This document shows positions 22,030 to 24,558 of a stretch of DNA of 24,558 nt, piece by piece. This stretch comes from CAZAQB01 sp964487155 (GTDB lineage Bacteria; Pseudomonadota; Gammaproteobacteria; Nitrococcales; Nitrococcaceae), in the NCBI GenBank assembly GCA_964487155.1, contig CAZAQB010000043.1, positions 1 through 24,558 on the forward strand, in the 5' to 3' direction. The number at the start of each line of letters is the position of its first letter. The stretch's first letter is position 1. The notes under the pieces are model-generated. The model was given only the letters and a program-made list of their open reading frames with translations, was not told the DNA's origin and did no database searches. Made by a program: the position numbers and the translations under genes.

Positions 22030-22707
22030 ATGCCAGACGCCACCGCCGAATCCTGGATCCTGGAGGGCCCCTTCGTGGGCCGGCCCGCCCCCCTGCCCCA
22101 GCGCGGCTCTCCGAGCGCCATTGCCAAGCAGCAGGCGCCAGGTCCCGTGCGCCTTACCGGCTCCGGCCTGGATGGCGACCGCCAGGCCGACCGCACGGTG
22201 CACGGCGGCTCGGACCGGGCAATATGCCAGTACCCGGGCCAGCACTACCCCCACTGGCGAGCGCTCTACCCGGACTGCCCGGTACTGGCGCTGCCGGCGG
22301 CGTTCGGCGAGAACGTGGGTGGGGACCGGGGGCCGGATGAGACCGAAGTGTGCATCGGCGACGTGCTCCGGCTCGGCAGCGCCATCGTCCAGATCAGCCA
22401 GGCCCGCGCTCCCTGCTGGAAGATCGAGGACCGCACCGCGGCCCCGGGCCTCACCCGCCGGGTGGCGGAGAGCGGCCGCACCGGCTGGCTGTGCCGGGTG
22501 CTGGAGGCGGGCGAACTCGCGCCCAACCCCACCCTGACCCTCCTGGAGCGGCCGCATCCCCAGTGGACCGTGGCCCGGGCCTGGAGCGTCTTCCGGGGCG
22601 AGGCCGAACCCGAGGCCCGCGCCGAGTTGGGCGCCCTGGAGCCCCTGGCCGCCGCCTGGCGGGCGGCCATCGCCGAGCGCCTGGCCTATCGACGCAAGGG
22701 GAGCTGA
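22030..22707 (+). CDS. MOSC-domain protein, YiiM-like
   Basis: This 225-residue cytosolic protein carries the YiiM/MOSC signature: GSGLDGDRQADRTVHGGSDRAICQYPGQHYPHW, then FGENVGG, TEVCIGDVLRLGSAIVQISQARAPCWKI with the conserved Cys, and a C-terminal three-helix region. MOSC proteins of this class use a molybdenum cofactor to reduce N-hydroxylated compounds such as 6-N-hydroxylaminopurine. I chose ATG 22030, since the much longer open frame upstream is antisense-like shadow of chpA in another frame. No chemosensory motif is present, so its proximity to the chp operon is probably incidental. Confidence 0.92.
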   Translation: MPDATAESWILEGPFVGRPAPLPQRGSPSAIAKQQAPGPVRLTGSGLDGDRQADRTVHGGSDRAICQYPGQHYPHWRALYPDCPVLALPAAFGENVGGDRGPDETEVCIGDVLRLGSAIVQISQARAPCWKIEDRTAAPGLTRRVAESGRTGWLCRVLEAGELAPNPTLTLLERPHPQWTVARAWSVFRGEAEPEARAELGALEPLAAAWRAAIAERLAYRRKGS

Positions 22708-22742
22708 GGCGCCAACTCCCCGGGATATCTCCCCCACCTGTG

Positions 22743-22764
22743 TCCCGGCCTATGCTTGCCGGGA
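22743..22764. terminator. 7-bp hairpin after the MOSC gene
   Basis: TCCCGGC (22743-22749) and GCCGGGA (22758-22764) pair perfectly around an 8-nt loop, 35 bp after the MOSC stop. No T-run follows. It is a candidate terminator or processing stem ahead of the small gene at 22817. Confidence 0.35.
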
Positions 22765-22816
22765 GAGCCGGTCGGCGGCCCCGGCCCCGGGGGCGCCCGG
22801 GCTCGGGAGGCGACCA

Positions 22817-23107
22817 ATGAACGACGCTCCAGGCGCAATCCCCGGCAGCCGGCCACGCCAGGACACCGATCCGGACGAGACCCGGGACTGGATCGAGAGC
22901 CTGGCGGAGGTCGTGCAACGGAAGGGGCTCGGCCGCGCCGACACCCGCGCCGCCCTGCGGGATTTCTTCGAGGTGGACGAGCGCTACATCGCCCTCGCCG
23001 CCCTGCAGGGGCTGGTGGCGGACGGCCTGCCGCGAGCCGAGGTCGCTGTCGAAGCCATCACCCGGCTCGGGCTGAACCCGGAGAAGCCGGGCCCATTGGA
23101 AGGCTGA
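22817..23107 (+). CDS. Small protein with AceE-like N-terminal segment, 96 residues
   Basis: The ATG at 22817 has a strong ribosome site, GGGAGG, 6 bp upstream. The 96-residue product is acidic and soluble, without signal or membrane segments. Residues 16-37 (DTDPDETRDWIESLAEVVQRKG) closely resemble the start of pyruvate dehydrogenase E1 (AceE: DVDPIETRDWLQAIESVIREEG), the segment by which E1 docks on its E2 core. The rest (ALRDFFEVDERYIALAALQGLVADGLPRAEVAVEAITRLGLNPEKPG) looks helical and is not recognised. It could be a small partner that borrows the docking helix, or the likeness may be chance in a short helix. The stop codon is built into the hairpin at 23106-23126. Confidence 0.7.
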   Translation: MNDAPGAIPGSRPRQDTDPDETRDWIESLAEVVQRKGLGRADTRAALRDFFEVDERYIALAALQGLVADGLPRAEVAVEAITRLGLNPEKPGPLEG

Positions 23108-23126
23108 GCGGCGGCGCCGCGCGCTC
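23106..23126. terminator. GC-rich hairpin between convergent genes
   Basis: The 10-bp palindrome GCGGCGCCGC (23111-23120) is flanked by GAGCG (23106-23110) and CGCTC (23122-23126), giving an extended stem with one unpaired base. It overlaps the stop codon of the small protein gene and lies 70 bp from the end of the convergent glycosyltransferase gene, so it may stop transcription from either side. Confidence 0.45.
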
Positions 23127-23195
23127 CCCTGCCCTCCAGCCGGTCATCTCGCTGGCTCAACTTGCCGATCAGCGACCCGCGCATCCATCCGCGGC

Positions 23196-24401
23196 TTACA
23201 GCCAGCGCGAATCCCCGGATTCGGCAGCCAGCAACCCTCGATAGAGCTCTGCCAGCCGGCCGGCCATGCGCGAGGCGTCCCAGCCGGCGGCGAAGGCGAC
23301 CGCCTCCTCTCCCAGCCGCTTCCGGCGCGCCGGATCTGCCAGCAGCCCGGCGACTGCCTCGGCAAATGCGGCATCGTCCTCCGGCGGCGCCACCGCGCCG
23401 CGCTCCGGCCCCGCGATATCGGCGGTGCCCATCACCGCCGTGGAGACCACCGGCACCCCCTGGGCCATGGCTTCCAGGAGCACCAGCCCCTGGGTCTCGG
23501 TGCGGGAGGCGAACAGGAACAGATCGGCGGCCCGGTAGCAGTCCGGCAGCTCGCGACGCCGGTCCAGGTAGCCCACGAAACGCATGGACTCCGCCAGGCC
23601 GAGGCGCCAGGCTAGGGCTCTGAGATGGCTCTGTGCGGGTCCCTCACCGGTCAGCACGAACACCAGCCCGGGAAAACGGCCGCGCAGGCGGGCCACCGCT
23701 CTCAGCAGAAAGTCGATGTTCTTCTCGTGAGCCAGCCGGCTGACGTTCAGCACCACCGGCGCCTCGGCGGGGATGCCCAGGCGCTCGCGAAAGCGGCGCC
23801 CGTCGCCCCTGCGGAACGCTTCCGGCGGCAGTCCGGTGGGAATCACCGAGCGCGGCGTGGTGACGCCGTAGTGCTCCAGGCGTCGGGCCATGGCCGCCGA
23901 CGGCACCACCAGCCAGTCCAGGGCGTTGCACTGCCTTCGGGAGAAACGCCGCGCCACAGCGCGCAGCAGGGTCCGGGGCAGCAGGGCCGGCAGGTAATGC
24001 TGGAGATATTCCTCGAAGAAGGTGTGGTAGGTGGCCACCACCGGCACGCCCAGGCGCCGGCCCAGCGCCAGGCCTGCGTAGTGGGCGAGGAACGGGGTGT
24101 GCACATGGATCAGGTCCGGCGGATGCGCCTCCGCCACCTGGGCCAGGGTCCAGCCGAGGGCCCGGCGCCGCATGACGCGGTCTTCCGGATCGAGCGGCAG
24201 GTAGCGGGATTGCACCCGGTGCACACTGGGCTCCCCCGGGTGGTGGCCCGGATACCCGGGCGCCACCAGCCGCACTTCGTGACCCTGGGCCTCCAGAGCC
24301 CGGCGGAAGGTCTCCAGAGAAGTGGAGACGCCGTTGATGCGCGGGAAATAGACGTCGCTGACCTTGAGCACGCACAGCGGGCGGGAGGGCTCGGCGGTCA
24401 T
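23196..24401 (-). CDS. GT4-family glycosyltransferase
   Basis: This 401-residue GT-B enzyme has an N-terminal acceptor domain, VLKVSDVYFPRINGVSTSLETFRRALEAQGHEV and LIHVHTPFLAHYAGLALGRRLGVPVVATYHTFFEEY. Its C-terminal donor domain has LNVSRLAHEKNIDFLLRAV, LTGEGPAQ and the E-x7-E motif in SRTETQGLVLLEAMAQGVPVVS (E302, E310). This wording is typical of GT4 enzymes that add mannose or glucose to lipids such as diacylglycerol (MgtA-like) or act in polysaccharide synthesis. It has no signal peptide and is probably membrane-associated at the cytosolic face. It is the only minus-strand gene to the right of dif. Donor and acceptor cannot be read from sequence. Confidence 0.93.
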   Translation of the reverse strand: MTAEPSRPLCVLKVSDVYFPRINGVSTSLETFRRALEAQGHEVRLVAPGYPGHHPGEPSVHRVQSRYLPLDPEDRVMRRRALGWTLAQVAEAHPPDLIHVHTPFLAHYAGLALGRRLGVPVVATYHTFFEEYLQHYLPALLPRTLLRAVARRFSRRQCNALDWLVVPSAAMARRLEHYGVTTPRSVIPTGLPPEAFRRGDGRRFRERLGIPAEAPVVLNVSRLAHEKNIDFLLRAVARLRGRFPGLVFVLTGEGPAQSHLRALAWRLGLAESMRFVGYLDRRRELPDCYRAADLFLFASRTETQGLVLLEAMAQGVPVVSTAVMGTADIAGPERGAVAPPEDDAAFAEAVAGLLADPARRKRLGEEAVAFAAGWDASRMAGRLAELYRGLLAAESGDSRWL

Positions 24402-24491
24402 GGCTCCCCGAAGGTGGGCGGACAGATCCGGCCGAGCCTAGTCCTGCGCCGTGTCCGTTGCGTTACAGGGCCCGGCCACCCGCCGCAGCCG

Positions 24492-24528
24492 GTCGGACTT
24501 AGGTTGCTAGCAGCCTGTCGGACTTAGG
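24492..24528. repeat. Direct repeat at the right edge, possible end of a mobile element
   Basis: GTCGGACTTAGG occurs at 24492-24503 and again at 24517-24528, 13 bp apart; the spacer contains TTGCTAGCAG. The stretch 24402-24558 has no gene. Sequences like AGCAGCCTGTCGGACTTAG strike me as typical ends of insertion sequences or dispersed repeats, so an element may begin here and continue beyond the window. Confidence 0.4.
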
Positions 24529-24558
24529 GGGTCGTAGCGAGGCGAGTGGGAAACGGAG

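Noticed and set aside
1..24558. CRISPR arrays, tRNA or rRNA genes
   Set aside because: No regularly spaced repeats, no CCA-ended cloverleaf and no rRNA-like stretch were seen on either strand.

Overview
The window is a stretch of high-GC chromosome, most likely from a gammaproteobacterium. Reasons: a dif site at 9103-9130 that matches the Escherichia coli dif sequence as I remember it at 27 of 28 positions; a PilG/PilH/PilI/PilJ/ChpA-type chemosensory operon; and dense genes with strongly G/C-ending codons. A halophilic or sulfur-bacterium-like lineage such as Ectothiorhodospiraceae would fit, but the sequence does not settle the genus.

Layout. (1) 1-5616, minus strand: a complete LivKHMGF-type ABC importer operon (livK first, at the right) followed by an alpha/beta hydrolase with an arylformamidase-type HGGYW motif that runs off the left edge. 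(2) 5617-6691: a divergent spacer with an FNR/ANR-like box, a 48-residue single-span membrane protein, a hairpin, and a 173-bp fold-back element with 24-bp terminal inverted repeats. (3) 6692-8955, plus strand: a two-gene operon of a diaminopropionate-ammonia-lyase-like PLP enzyme (with a key Asp replaced by Ala) and an M20 amidohydrolase. (4) 8956-9275: the replication-terminus marker dif, with an adjacent 11-bp inverted repeat and an extra XerC-like half-site. (5) 9276-12052: a NYN-LOTUS predicted RNase and an unrecognised two-span membrane protein. (6) 12286-21898: a chemosensory operon made of a periplasmic-binding lipoprotein, two divergent CheW-like proteins, a PilG-like regulator with an extra N-terminal domain, PilH, PilI, a methyl-accepting protein with a large Cache-like sensor, and a compact ChpA/CheA hybrid kinase. 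(7) 22030-24558: a MOSC protein, a 96-residue protein with an AceE-like N-terminus, a convergent GT4 glycosyltransferase, and a direct repeat at the right edge.

The strongest large-scale signal is the terminus. All nine GGGNAGGG octamers (the E. coli FtsK-orienting KOPS consensus) that I found by reading both strands point toward dif: three on the plus strand to its left, six on the minus strand to its right. Replication forks would therefore meet near 9.1 kb, and the two largest operons (liv and chp) are transcribed head-on to the forks.

The most interesting functional unit is the chemosensory operon. Its first gene encodes a LivK-like ligand-binding lipoprotein whose +2 residue is Asp, predicting inner-membrane retention, so it could present a ligand to the co-encoded receptor. 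No CheR/PilK or CheB/ChpB methylation enzyme is encoded beside it.
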